A DNA stretch of 64,000 nt from Didemnitutus sp047777955 (GTDB taxonomy: Bacteria > Verrucomicrobiota > Verrucomicrobiia > Opitutales > Opitutaceae): assembly GCF_047777955.1 (NCBI RefSeq), contig NZ_CP180537.1, positions 4,030,001-4,094,000 of the forward strand. Reading direction: 5' to 3'. A program made the translations under genes and the position numbers. Shown piece after piece: positions 6,657-15,215 of the stretch; the stretch's first letter is position 1; each line of letters begins with the position of its first letter. A model generated the notes under the pieces. It did not search any database, was not told the DNA's origin, and worked only from the letters and a program-made list of their open reading frames with translations.

Positions 6657-8855
6657 ATGAATCAGAAATACAACGTTACGGTCCCGGGTCTCGGGATCCA
6701 GTTCTCCACCGGCTCGATCGGCAATCTCGCCAACGGCGCCGTCATCGTCACCGTCGGCGAGACCAACCTCATGGTCACGGCCTGCGTCGCGCAGAACATG
6801 CGCCCCGGCCAGGACTTCTTCCCCCTCACGGTCGACTACCGCGAAAAATACGCCGCCGCCGGCCGTTTCCCGGGCGGCTACTTCAAGCGCGAAGGCCGCC
6901 CCTCCGAGAAGGAAATCCTCACCTCGCGCCTCTGCGACCGCCCCTGCCGCCCGCTCTTCCCGGAAGGCTTCCTCAATGAAGTCCAGATCATCGGCCAGCT
7001 CCTGAGCGCCGACCAGATCAACGACGCCGACATCCCGATGATCAACGGCGCCTCCGCCGCCCTCGCGATCTCGGACATTCCGTGGAATGGGCCGATCGCC
7101 GGCGTCCGCGTCGGCCTCATCGACGGCCAGTTCGTCGCCAACCCGAACCTCGAGCAGATGCTCTCCTCGTCGCTCGACCTCATCTACGTCGGCACCGAGA
7201 AAGACATGCTGATGATCGAAGGCTCGGCCGACCAGCTGCCGGAAGAGGAGTTCATCAAGGCCCTCGAGTTCGGTCACCAGGCCATCCAGCCGATCATCGC
7301 CGCGATCAAGGATCTCGTGGCCCAGTGCGGCAAACCGAAGGCCACCTTCGCCCTCGTCGGCGCCACGCCCGAGGCCCGCGCCATCATCGAGCGCGTCGTT
7401 CCCGCCCAGCGCATCGCTGACGCCATCTTCGGCAAGGAAAAGGCCGCCCGCGGCGCCGCCGTGAAGCTCCTCAAGGAGGAAGCCAAGGCCGCCCTCACCG
7501 CCGAGCTCGGCGCCGACAAGTTCACCGACGTCGACCTGAACGTCGTGTTCGAAGACCTGCAATACAAGGCCTACCGCCAGACCGTCCTCGCCAAGGGCGT
7601 CCGCGCCGACGGCCGCGGCCAGAAGGACATCCGCCCGCTGACCGCCCAGGTCGGCGTCCTCCCGCGCGTGCACGGCTCCGCCATGTTCCAGCGCGGCGAC
7701 ACCCAGAACATCGCCATCACCACCCTCGGGCCCACCAAGGAAGCCCAGGACATGGACGGCCTGACCGGCGGCGCGACCTCCAAGTCGTTCCTCCTGCACT
7801 ACAACTTCCCGCCGTTCTCCGTCGGCGAAACCGGCCGCTTCACCGGCCCGGGCCGCCGCGAAATCGGCCACGGCGCCCTCGCCGAGCGCTCGCTCGTCCC
7901 GGTGCTCCCGCCCGAAGACGTGTTCCCCTACTCCATCCGCGTCGTCTCCGAGATCATGGCCTCCAACGGCTCGACCTCGATGGCGTCGATCTGCGGCGGC
8001 TGCTTGTCCCTCATGGACGCGGGCGTGCCGATCATCGCTCCGGTCGCCGGCATCTCCTGCGGCCTCATGACCGAAATGGCCGCCGACGGCTCGATCACCA
8101 AGTGGACCACGATCACCGACATCCTCGGTGAGGAAGACCACTTCGGCGACATGGACTTCAAGCTCGCCGGCACCACCAAGGGCATCACGGGCTTCCAGCT
8201 CGACCTCAAGATCAACGGCCTGCCCTTCGAGATCGCCAAGACCGCGATCTTCCAGGCCCGCGACGCGCGCATCGAGATCCTCAAGACCATGCTCGCCGCC
8301 CTCCCGGCGCCGCGCCAGGATCTCAGCAAATACGCTCCGCGCATCCAGACGATCCAGATCGATCCCGAGAAGATCGGCCTGCTCATCGGACCCGGCGGCA
8401 AGACGATCCGCCGCATCACCGAGACGACCGGCGCGCAGATCGACATCGCCGAGGACGACTCCGGCAAGGTGTTCATCTACTCCAACAACGCCGACGCGAT
8501 GAACCGCGCCGTGCAGGAGATCGACGCCCTTTGCGGTGGCGGCGCCCAGATCGAGATGGGCAAGATCTACACCGGCCGCGTCACCGGCACGAAGGAGTTC
8601 GGCGCGTTCGTCGAGTGCCTCCCGGGCAAGGAAGGCCTCGTGCACATCTCCGAGCTCGCGGACTTCCGCGTCCGCCGCACCGAGGACGTCGTCAAGGTCG
8701 GCGACTCGATCACGGTGAAGTGCATCGGCATCGACGAGCGCTCCGGCAAGGTCCGCCTCAGCCGCAAGGCCGCGATGAAGGACCTCGAGGCCCAGAAGCA
8801 GGGTGGCGAAGCCGCCCCCGCCGCTCCGGCCGCCGACGCCCCCGCGCAGTCCTGA
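6657..8855 (+). CDS. pnp: Polyribonucleotide nucleotidyltransferase (PNPase)
   Basis: 732-residue 3'-to-5' phosphorolytic exoribonuclease of the RNA degradosome. Two RNase PH-like domains flank an alpha-helical domain; the second includes GRREIGHGALAERSLVPVLP and the catalytic-site segment LMDAGVPI. A KH domain follows (about 560-620, GxxG loop LLIGPGGKTI), then an S1 domain (about 635-705, GRVTGTKEFGAFVE, GLVHISEL), then an Ala/Pro-rich tail. I chose the ATG at 6657 because MNQKYNVTV aligns with the family start; upstream in-frame residues are leader. The 180-bp gap after rpsO holds GC-rich inverted repeats that could support PNPase autoregulation. Confidence 0.98.
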   Translation: MNQKYNVTVPGLGIQFSTGSIGNLANGAVIVTVGETNLMVTACVAQNMRPGQDFFPLTVDYREKYAAAGRFPGGYFKREGRPSEKEILTSRLCDRPCRPLFPEGFLNEVQIIGQLLSADQINDADIPMINGASAALAISDIPWNGPIAGVRVGLIDGQFVANPNLEQMLSSSLDLIYVGTEKDMLMIEGSADQLPEEEFIKALEFGHQAIQPIIAAIKDLVAQCGKPKATFALVGATPEARAIIERVVPAQRIADAIFGKEKAARGAAVKLLKEEAKAALTAELGADKFTDVDLNVVFEDLQYKAYRQTVLAKGVRADGRGQKDIRPLTAQVGVLPRVHGSAMFQRGDTQNIAITTLGPTKEAQDMDGLTGGATSKSFLLHYNFPPFSVGETGRFTGPGRREIGHGALAERSLVPVLPPEDVFPYSIRVVSEIMASNGSTSMASICGGCLSLMDAGVPIIAPVAGISCGLMTEMAADGSITKWTTITDILGEEDHFGDMDFKLAGTTKGITGFQLDLKINGLPFEIAKTAIFQARDARIEILKTMLAALPAPRQDLSKYAPRIQTIQIDPEKIGLLIGPGGKTIRRITETTGAQIDIAEDDSGKVFIYSNNADAMNRAVQEIDALCGGGAQIEMGKIYTGRVTGTKEFGAFVECLPGKEGLVHISELADFRVRRTEDVVKVGDSITVKCIGIDERSGKVRLSRKAAMKDLEAQKQGGEAAPAAPAADAPAQS

Positions 8856-8875
8856 TCGCACGGTCATCAGAATTC

Positions 8876-8906
8876 AAAGCCGCGACGCGAGTCGCGGCTT
8901 TCTTTG
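8876..8906 (+). terminator. Rho-independent terminator after pnp
   Basis: AAAGCCGCGAC (8876-8886), tetraloop GCGA, then GTCGCGGCTTT (8891-8901) and CTTTG: a perfect 11-bp stem with a T-rich tail 20 bp after the pnp stop. Confidence 0.9.
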
Positions 8907-8964
8907 CCCGGGCGACGCACTCGCCTGTTGCCGCCGGCGCGTCGCGCGCTACCCTCCCACCTCC

Positions 8965-9471
8965 TTGTCCGCCCCTTCGCACCACAAAGGCCTCCGCATC
9001 GTCGCCTCCTTCGAGGCGTTCAAGGGCGCCATCGTCCTCATCGTCGGCTTCGGACTGCTCACCCTGCTCGGCCGCGACGAGGCGCACTTCGCCGAGCACC
9101 TGGTGGCGCGGCTGCACCTGAACCCCGCGCACCACTACCCGCACATCTTCATCGAGGCGATGAGCAACGTGAACAACACGCACCTCGTCCTCCTCGCCAG
9201 CCTCGCCGCGCTCTACTCCGCCATCCGCTTCGTCGAGGCCTACGGCCTGTGGCGGCAACGCCGGTGGGCGGAATGGGTCGCCGCCTTGAGCGGCGCCGTC
9301 TACGTGCCCATCGAGATCTACGAGATCGTCCACCACGTCGGCTGGTTCAAGGTCACCGCGCTGGTCATCAACCTCGCCATCGTCGGCTACATGGTCTGGC
9401 TGCTGAGCGAGTCGCGCCGGCTCGCCGCCCGCGCCGCGAAGGCGCCGCCGCCGCAAGCCTCCACCCTGTAG
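8965..9471 (+). CDS. DUF2127 family membrane protein
   Basis: 168-residue protein from the TTG at 8965 (SAPSHHKGLRIVASFEAFKG), chosen because the conserved DUF2127 opening begins there and upstream residues are low-complexity. Four hydrophobic segments: ~16-33, ~68-88, ~103-120 and ~128-148. The pattern of short loops rich in His/Glu (RFVEAYGLWRQRRWAEW) fits DUF2127, an integral membrane family of unknown function. Stands alone after the pnp terminator, convergent with the MOSC gene. Confidence 0.72.
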   Translation: MSAPSHHKGLRIVASFEAFKGAIVLIVGFGLLTLLGRDEAHFAEHLVARLHLNPAHHYPHIFIEAMSNVNNTHLVLLASLAALYSAIRFVEAYGLWRQRRWAEWVAALSGAVYVPIEIYEIVHHVGWFKVTALVINLAIVGYMVWLLSESRRLAARAAKAPPPQASTL

Positions 9472-9493
9472 GACGGTCGCGCGGGGTGCGTGC

Positions 9494-10315
9494 TCAGCCG
9501 ACGACCACCGCGTCTCCGACCTGCAGGGCGCCGCGCTTCGACTCGTTGATGAAGTTCGCCCCGAAATAGACGGACGAAGGCTCCACCGGGTCGCGCCGGA
9601 AGGTGGCCAGCGTCCGCAGCGGCTCCTTGCCACGCTCGCCGGTCCGCTGGTCGGTGGTCGTGACGATGCAGCGGTCGCTCTTCCCCGCCGCGCGCAGCAC
9701 CACGTCGCCGATCCGCAGGACGGGCCAATCGTCCTCCGCGAACGGCGTCCCGCCGCTCACGACCAGGTTCGGCCGGAAGCGCTCCATCGGCACCGGCTCG
9801 CCGCCGTTCGCCCGGATGCGATCGTTCAGGTCCGCGAGCGAGGCCTCGCCCGTCACCAGCAGCGGCGCGCCGTCGGCGAAGCTGAACAGGTCGCCGGGGC
9901 GGCCGGCCTTCTTCAGGACGTGGCGCTCGAACGCCGGCCCGATCCGCACGAGCGCGCAACGCAGCCCCAGAAACTCGCTCAGCCACGCCGCCGCCGCCGG
10001 CCCGCAATCCTCCGCCTGGAGCGCGCTGTGCTTCCAGACCGTGACGGGGCGAAGCGGCGCCGCCGGGTCGGACGCCCGCGGCACGCTCACCGTCCCCGCG
10101 CCCTGCGCCGACAAAGTGAGGCGCGCGGGATCGAGCGCCGTCGCGATGCAGGCCATGCGCGCGTGCGTGCGCTGCGTGAGGAACTTGCCCGTTTCGTCGA
10201 CGACGAGGAAGCGCCGGTCGCCGACGAGGCCGAGCGCGTCGATCTCCGCCGCCGCCACGGCAATGCCGCGGCAGGACTTCACGGGATGGATGAACAGGCC
10301 GGAAACGCGCAGCAT
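9494..10315 (-). CDS. MOSC-domain protein (YcbX/YiiM-like)
   Basis: 273 residues with an N-terminal MOSC beta-barrel domain (LRVSGLFIHPVKSCRGI, GDRRFLVVDETGKFLTQR) and a C-terminal MOSC domain with RFRPNLVV, GKSDRCIVTTTDQRTGE and GANFIN. The Cys in SDRC matches the position proposed to bind sulfur or the molybdenum cofactor. Related proteins (YcbX, mARC) reduce N-hydroxylated compounds using Mo cofactor. I chose the ATG at 10313-10315 because the MOSC_N motif begins two residues later. No ferredoxin-type [2Fe-2S] domain is attached, unlike E. coli YcbX. Confidence 0.88.
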   Translation of the reverse strand: MLRVSGLFIHPVKSCRGIAVAAAEIDALGLVGDRRFLVVDETGKFLTQRTHARMACIATALDPARLTLSAQGAGTVSVPRASDPAAPLRPVTVWKHSALQAEDCGPAAAAWLSEFLGLRCALVRIGPAFERHVLKKAGRPGDLFSFADGAPLLVTGEASLADLNDRIRANGGEPVPMERFRPNLVVSGGTPFAEDDWPVLRIGDVVLRAAGKSDRCIVTTTDQRTGERGKEPLRTLATFRRDPVEPSSVYFGANFINESKRGALQVGDAVVVG

Positions 10316-10442
10316 GGCGGATGGCCGCAGAATCGCCGCGCGGCGGCAAAAGCAAAAATCCCCCCCGGCCGGCACTGCGCAAACATTGCCGTGGGTGCAC
10401 ACCGGCCGGAAGTGCTAGAATCCGGGACAATCCCCTCCCGTC

Positions 10443-10970
10443 ATGACAACGCAGGAAAAATGGACCCAGGCTCTCGCCGTCCCCGGCGGCCTGGCCGTGC
10501 TGGTGGGCGGCCTCGATCCGCTGGAGGGCGCCATCGTGATTCTCTTCGGCACGGCCTTGCTCGCCGGCGCGGCGTTCGTGGCGCCCGCGGAGCGCGCCGT
10601 GCTCGCCGCCCGCGGCCTGCACTTCCTCCTCGCCGCGTTCGGTTTCGCGGCGGTGTGGACCCTCACCCTCATCGGCGGCGTGGGCGGCTCCACCGGCCGC
10701 TCGGTCGCGTGGATCGTGCTCGGCTTGCCGCTGCTGGCCGGCTGGTCGCTGAGCTTCTGGGGCCGGGGCGCGCCGCGCTGGATGCACTGGCTCGGCCTGC
10801 TGGCGGGCGGCTGGTATCTCGCCCTGCCGCTGCTGGTCATCCGCCAAAGCCGCACCCATCCCCACATCCAGTGGTCCGCCCTGGCGGTGCTGGCCGCGTG
10901 CGGCCTCGCGACGTTCGCGGGCTGCGTCTGGCGGCTGCGGCAGCGGCGGCCTATCGCCGCGAATACGTGA
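10443..10970 (+). CDS. Small polytopic membrane protein, unknown function
   Basis: 175 residues with five to six hydrophobic segments (about 10-50, 55-75, 82-100, 112-130, 145-165) and a basic C-terminal tail (RLRQRRP). No family motif recognised. The ATG at 10443 is the first in frame and gives a plausible inside-charged N-terminus. Its 3' end overlaps the convergent lipocalin-like gene by 20 bp. Confidence 0.65.
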   Translation: MTTQEKWTQALAVPGGLAVLVGGLDPLEGAIVILFGTALLAGAAFVAPAERAVLAARGLHFLLAAFGFAAVWTLTLIGGVGGSTGRSVAWIVLGLPLLAGWSLSFWGRGAPRWMHWLGLLAGGWYLALPLLVIRQSRTHPHIQWSALAVLAACGLATFAGCVWRLRQRRPIAANT

Positions 10971-11304
10971 CGAGGTAGAGCTGCGCGCCGGGAGCGGTGC
11001 GGAAATTCCGCGGGCGGGTGCCGCCGAGCCCGAAGCAGATCATGAGCGTATCGTCGATGAACTTGAACAGGCACGGGATCGTGCGGCCGGCATTGGTGCC
11101 CGCGGCGCCGTGCAGCGTCAGGTGGTGCGCCGCGTCCGCCTCGACGGTGAACGAGCCGGTGTCGGCCGCGACGCCGCCGAAGCGCACCGTGTAGATGCCG
11201 GCGGCGAGCTCGAACTCGGTTTGCTGCAGCACTTCCTGCGGCGCCTGCTCGCCGTCGAACTCGGCGTAGAGCGGCCGCCAGCGGCCTTCGAGCGGGGGCG
11301 TCAT
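10951..11304 (-). CDS. Small beta-rich protein (TIGR03067/lipocalin-like)
   Basis: 117 residues: LEGRWRPLYAEFDGEQAP at the start, then alternating strands (GIYTVRFGGVAADTGSFTVE, HLTLHG) and ICFGLGGTRPRNFRT. The 'L.G.W....ELDGE' opening and 'C....RP..F' ending are typical of the TIGR03067 domain, common in planctomycetes and verrucomicrobia, function unknown. The ATG overlaps the rmuC stop by 4 bp (ATGA), so the two are translationally coupled. No signal peptide, so probably cytoplasmic. Confidence 0.7.
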   Translation of the reverse strand: MTPPLEGRWRPLYAEFDGEQAPQEVLQQTEFELAAGIYTVRFGGVAADTGSFTVEADAAHHLTLHGAAGTNAGRTIPCLFKFIDDTLMICFGLGGTRPRNFRTAPGAQLYLVTYSRR

Positions 11305-12542
11305 GACTTCAGCTCCGGGGCGGTGAGGGCCTTCGGCGTCTCGTCGATCAGGCGGGGCTCCCCGATCTTCTTTTCCGAGCCGGCGCCGAGCTTCTCCAGC
11401 TTGCGGCCGGTGACCAGCACGCGGCCTTCGACGGAACTGACGGTGCTGTTGTAGGCGGTGACGGCCTGGGTCAGGCGCTGGCCGAGGGCGTCGAGGTTGT
11501 CGGCGACGGCGGCGACGCGCTCGTGCAGCTCGACACCGAGGCGGCGGATCTCGTCCGCGTTCTTGGAGAGCGCCTCCTGCTTCCACCCGTAGGCGGCGGC
11601 CTTGAGCAGGGCGATGAGCGTGGCGGGCGAGGCGAGGATGACGTTCTGGGCGGTGCCGCGCTCGAAGAGGTCGGGCTCGTAGCGCAGCGCGGCGCTGTAG
11701 AACGCCTCGCCGGGGATGAAGAGCACGACGAATTCCGGCGCGGGCTGGATGGCTTTCCAGTAGGCCTTGTTGCCGAGCGCGTCGATGTGCAGGCGGACGG
11801 CGCGGGCGTGCTCGGTGAACTTCGCCTTGCGCACGCCCTCGTCGGCGGCCTCGAGCGCCTCGAGGTAGGCCTGCATCGGCGCCTTGGCGTCGACGGCGAT
11901 CGATTTGCCGCCGGGCAGGCGGACGATCATGTCGGGGCGGATGTCGCCCACCGCCGTCTGCTGGATGAAATCGACGTTCTCGAGCATGCCGGCGAGCTCG
12001 ACCACGCGCTGGAGCTGGACTTCGCCCCAGCGGCCGGCGGTCGAGGTCGAGCGGAGCGAGCGGGAAAGCTTCGTCGTCTCGGATTGCAGCGTGGCGCTGG
12101 TGTGGGCGAGGCCCTTGAGCTGCTCGGAAAGCGAGCCGTAGGCCTCGGTGCGGGCCTTCTCGAGGGCGCCGATCTTGGTGTCGACCTTGTCGAGCGACTC
12201 GCGGATCGGCTTCACCAGCGTGTCGCCGGCGCGCTTGAGGAACTCGTCGTTGTTGCGGCTGAGCGCGTCGGCGGCGAGGGCCTTGAAGGTGTCGGTCAGC
12301 TGCGTCTGGGCGCGGGCGAGGGCGTCGCGTTCGGCGGTGAGGAGGGTGTCGAGGCGGGACTTCTCCGCCTCGAGGGCGGAGAGCTGCTGGCGGAGGGCCG
12401 CCAGCTCGGCCTGGGCGGCGGCGAGCTGCTCGCCGGCGAGGCGGGCGCGCTCGGCGACGGCGGCCGCGCGCGTTTGCGCGTAGAACCAGCCGAAACCGCC
12501 GGCGAGGCCGGCCGCGAGGAGCGCGATGAGGAAGTCGATCAC
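11301..12542 (-). CDS. rmuC: DNA recombination protein RmuC
   Basis: 413 residues. An N-terminal transmembrane anchor (residues 2-20), then a long coiled coil (~25-150) and the RmuC nuclease-like domain: STAGRWGEVQLQRVVELAGM, RPDMIVRLPGGKSIAVDAKA, and FVVLFIPGEAFYSAAL. The D..VDAK pattern matches the restriction-endonuclease-like fold. RmuC limits inversions at short inverted repeats in E. coli, which is notable in a window rich in such repeats. Coupled to the downstream small gene by ATGA overlap. Confidence 0.95.
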   Translation of the reverse strand: MIDFLIALLAAGLAGGFGWFYAQTRAAAVAERARLAGEQLAAAQAELAALRQQLSALEAEKSRLDTLLTAERDALARAQTQLTDTFKALAADALSRNNDEFLKRAGDTLVKPIRESLDKVDTKIGALEKARTEAYGSLSEQLKGLAHTSATLQSETTKLSRSLRSTSTAGRWGEVQLQRVVELAGMLENVDFIQQTAVGDIRPDMIVRLPGGKSIAVDAKAPMQAYLEALEAADEGVRKAKFTEHARAVRLHIDALGNKAYWKAIQPAPEFVVLFIPGEAFYSAALRYEPDLFERGTAQNVILASPATLIALLKAAAYGWKQEALSKNADEIRRLGVELHERVAAVADNLDALGQRLTQAVTAYNSTVSSVEGRVLVTGRKLEKLGAGSEKKIGEPRLIDETPKALTAPELKS

Positions 12543-12587
12543 GCGCGCAGTGAAGCCATCGCGGGGCGCGCGGGCAAGTGCCGTCCG

Positions 12588-12902
12588 TCAGCGCGCGAGC
12601 TGGAAGGCGATCAGCGCCAGCGGCGCCGCGCCCAGCAGGACGATCGGAATGGCGAGAAAGGCCATCGCAAGATTCCGAACCAGATGATCCGGATGAAGGC
12701 GGCCATCTTCCCGTCGGATCGGAAAGCCGCGGGCCGCGCCCCACGCGAAAACGGCCTTCAGCAAGGCCAGCGCCGCGAGGCCGTAGAACAACCGGAGAAG
12801 GTCCGGACTGCCGAGCCGCGTGCTCAGATACACCCCGAGCGCGACCGCGAGCACCGCGAGCGCAAACCCGGCCCGCGCCTCCCTTGGCAGCGACATCGTC
12901 AT
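12588..12902 (-). CDS. Small membrane protein, unknown function
   Basis: 104 residues with three hydrophobic stretches (~10-27, ~35-55, ~75-98) and a short hydrophilic loop PIRREDGRLHPDHLVRN. Second-position MTM start; the SLPREARAGF amphipathic opening looks cytoplasmic. No family recognised. Lies 45 bp upstream of rmuC on the same strand, so it may belong to that transcript. Confidence 0.55.
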   Translation of the reverse strand: MTMSLPREARAGFALAVLAVALGVYLSTRLGSPDLLRLFYGLAALALLKAVFAWGAARGFPIRREDGRLHPDHLVRNLAMAFLAIPIVLLGAAPLALIAFQLAR

Positions 12903-12927
12903 GGCGCGTTGTCCCCCATGCGACCGC

Positions 12928-14202
12928 CTACTCGCCGAACGGATTGGCCGAGTTGCCCGGCTCCTTGGCCGGCAGGTAGATCGTGAAGCGCGTGCCTTCG
13001 CCGAGCTTGGTCTTCACGTGGATCAGTCCGTTGTGGTGGCGGACGAGACGGGTGACGATTGCCAGGCCAAGGCCGGTGCCGGTCTGGGCCTTGGTCGTGA
13101 AATACGGCTCGAAGATGCGCGAGAGCACGTCCTGCGGGATGCCCGGGCCCTGGTCGAGGACGGACAGGGCGACGAGCGGTGTCTGGTTGGCGAAGGACTC
13201 GAGGTTGATGAAGCGCTCCTCCGGCGTGTCGCGGAAATGCTCGATCGGCAGCGACTCGTCGTAGCGTTCGGCCGCGATCCAGACCGTCTGCGGCCGCTCG
13301 CTGCTCTGGAACGCGTTCACCGCGAGGTTGAGGAGGATCTGGATGAGCTCGGTGCCGCCGATCTGCGCGGCGGTGTCGCGATCGAGGTGCTTGGCCGCGA
13401 GCTTGCCGCCGCGCAGGCTCGGGTGGTTGCGCATCAGCGTGTGGACGTCGTCGATCACCTGGTTGACCGAAACCTCGGGCGACTGCGCGCTGCGCTTGTT
13501 CACGAAGCGCAGGTAGCGGCGCGTGATGGCGGCGCAGGTGTTGACCTGCTTGGCGAGGAGGTTGACGTCATCGCGCACCGCCTGGAGGTCGGCGCCGTAG
13601 AGCGAGCCGACGCTGTCGAGCTTGTGGCGGAGGAGCTCGACGTAGCCGGTGATGACGGTGAGGGGGTTGTTGATGTCGTGCAGCGCGCCGGCGTAAATCT
13701 CGGTCGTGGTGCGCGCCATCTCCTCCTTCACCGAGGCGTCGTTGAGCTGCTCGCTCAGGGCCTTGAGGCGTTCGGAGGTGGAGGAGACTGTTTCGGAGAT
13801 GCGGCGCAGGTGCAGGGCGCGCGTGACGGCCTCGCGGATCGTCGAAAGGTCGAACGGCTTGCTCAGGTAGTCGCAGGCGCCGAGCCGCAGCGCCTGGCGC
13901 GCGGTCTCGATCGTCTCGTAAGCGGTGAGCATGATCACCTCGATGTGCGGGTCGATGGCCTTGAGTCCGCGCAGCACGTCGATGCCGGACTTGCCCGCCA
14001 TGCGGATGTCGAGGATGGCGAGCTGCACCGGGTGGTTCTTGGCGAAGTCGAGGGCCTTGTCGCCATTGTCGACGGCCTGGACGTTGAAGTCCTGCTTGAA
14101 CACCATGCGCAGCGAATGGCGCGGGCCTTCTTCGTCGTCGACGATCAGCAGCGTCGGCAGCGTGACGGTCGCAGTGGGCGCGGGGGCGAGGGCGGTGGTC
14201 AT
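12928..14202 (-). CDS. Response-regulator/histidine-kinase hybrid (REC-HisKA-HATPase)
   Basis: 424 residues, cytosolic. N-terminal receiver ~15-135 (LLIVDDEEGPRHSLRM, phospho-acceptor Asp in LAILDIRMAGKSG, Lys in YLSKPF). A helical linker leads to the HisKA H-box GALHDINNPLTVITGYVELL and an intact HATPase (N-box LNLAVNAFQSSE, G1 DQGPGIP, F-box EPYFTT, G2 GTGLGLAIV). It can therefore take phosphate from another kinase and has its own active site, a relay design. Ends the signalling cluster; a 128-bp gap separates it from the upstream nucleotidyltransferase. ATG at 14200-14202. Confidence 0.93.
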   Translation of the reverse strand: MTTALAPAPTATVTLPTLLIVDDEEGPRHSLRMVFKQDFNVQAVDNGDKALDFAKNHPVQLAILDIRMAGKSGIDVLRGLKAIDPHIEVIMLTAYETIETARQALRLGACDYLSKPFDLSTIREAVTRALHLRRISETVSSTSERLKALSEQLNDASVKEEMARTTTEIYAGALHDINNPLTVITGYVELLRHKLDSVGSLYGADLQAVRDDVNLLAKQVNTCAAITRRYLRFVNKRSAQSPEVSVNQVIDDVHTLMRNHPSLRGGKLAAKHLDRDTAAQIGGTELIQILLNLAVNAFQSSERPQTVWIAAERYDESLPIEHFRDTPEERFINLESFANQTPLVALSVLDQGPGIPQDVLSRIFEPYFTTKAQTGTGLGLAIVTRLVRHHNGLIHVKTKLGEGTRFTIYLPAKEPGNSANPFGE

Positions 14203-14330
14203 GTTACGCGATTCTTCGGAGGCGAAACAGGACGCGGGCGGTGGACGGGGGCCGCGGCATGATGTGGGGCTGAGGATTTCCGGCGCGCCCCGCGTGGCAA
14301 GTGTGAACTCGGCGCGGCACGGCAGGGAAC

Positions 14331-15203
14331 TCACCCCAGCTGCCCGCGCAGCCACTCGCGGACCGCCGCGTGATCCGGCATCGCCCAGCCGCGGCTCCGC
14401 GCCAGCGCGTTCGCCACCTCCGCAAATGCCGCCGCACTGGCCGCGAGCGCCCGGCGCAGGGCGGCCGGCTCGGCTGCCGTCGGGAATCCGGTCCCGGCGA
14501 CGCGCTCCGGCGGCAGCCAGGTCTCGGCCCGGCGCGCCTCGGGACGGGCCGGTCGGGCCTGGTCGCGCGCCTCCTCCTCGAGCAGGCGCCAGAGCGTTTC
14601 TGTCAACGAAACGTGAAAATGCCGCTGGGCCGCCCGCAGCTCGCCCCGGGCGATCTTCTTGGCCGTCCAGACGGCCGCGGCCCAGAACGCCGCGCACACC
14701 TCCTGGAACTCCCGCTCGCTCAGCCGCGGCCACGGCACGGCCGCCCCGAGGCGGGCGTAACGCCGCTCCCAGGCCGCGCCGCCCTTGATCACGCGCCAGC
14801 CGGGACAGGCGACGATCCGGAGGTCGCGCACGCCGAACTTCAGCGGCGGCGGCCAGAGCGCCGCCAGCCCCGGCGCACGCAGCGCCGCGAAGGCGATGCG
14901 CAGCTCCAGCGCGGAGAGGATCACGAAGTCCGCCTCGGCCGCGCCGGGCAGGATGAGCGTCAGCTTATCCGCGCCGCCAAAGACGCGCTGGGAGCTCACC
15001 ACCCACGTCTCCCCCAGCCCGTGCAGCGCGGCGGGATCGCGGTAGAGCGCCGGGCGGCGGGTGATCAACTGGAAGTCGTAGTCGGACCACTGGTCGGCCG
15101 TGCCGCCGGCCTGCACGCGCGAGCCGATCTGCACCAGCGCCACGATATCGGGCCGGCTCTCCGCCCAGGCGGAAATGCGGGCCATGACGGAGTCGTGGCT
15201 CAT
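14331..15203 (-). CDS. Nucleotidyltransferase, aminoglycoside 6-adenylyltransferase-like
   Basis: 290 residues. The N-terminal Pol-beta-like NT domain has GSRVQAGGTADQWSDYDFQL, the GS...DxD signature binding metal and nucleotide; the rest is helical as in ANT(6)/AadK proteins. Members adenylylate aminoglycosides, but many distant ones have other substrates. Here it is the last gene of a six-gene signalling/oxidase operon, 12 bp after the pseudokinase, so resistance is not the likely role. A nucleotidyltransferase-fold gene (GrpB-like) also opens the same operon. Confidence 0.78.
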   Translation of the reverse strand: MSHDSVMARISAWAESRPDIVALVQIGSRVQAGGTADQWSDYDFQLITRRPALYRDPAALHGLGETWVVSSQRVFGGADKLTLILPGAAEADFVILSALELRIAFAALRAPGLAALWPPPLKFGVRDLRIVACPGWRVIKGGAAWERRYARLGAAVPWPRLSEREFQEVCAAFWAAAVWTAKKIARGELRAAQRHFHVSLTETLWRLLEEEARDQARPARPEARRAETWLPPERVAGTGFPTAAEPAALRRALAASAAAFAEVANALARSRGWAMPDHAAVREWLRGQLG

Positions 15204-15215
15204 GCGGCGCGGCGA

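Noticed and set aside
6495..8867. Long minus-strand open frame (about 790 codons)
   Set aside because: It is the complement of pnp; G/C-ending codons leave the antisense frame free of stops. Product is Glu/Asp/Gly-rich noise.
14331..15203. Aminoglycoside resistance gene
   Set aside because: The fold matches ANT(6), but its position at the end of a signalling operon and distant sequence make resistance unlikely.
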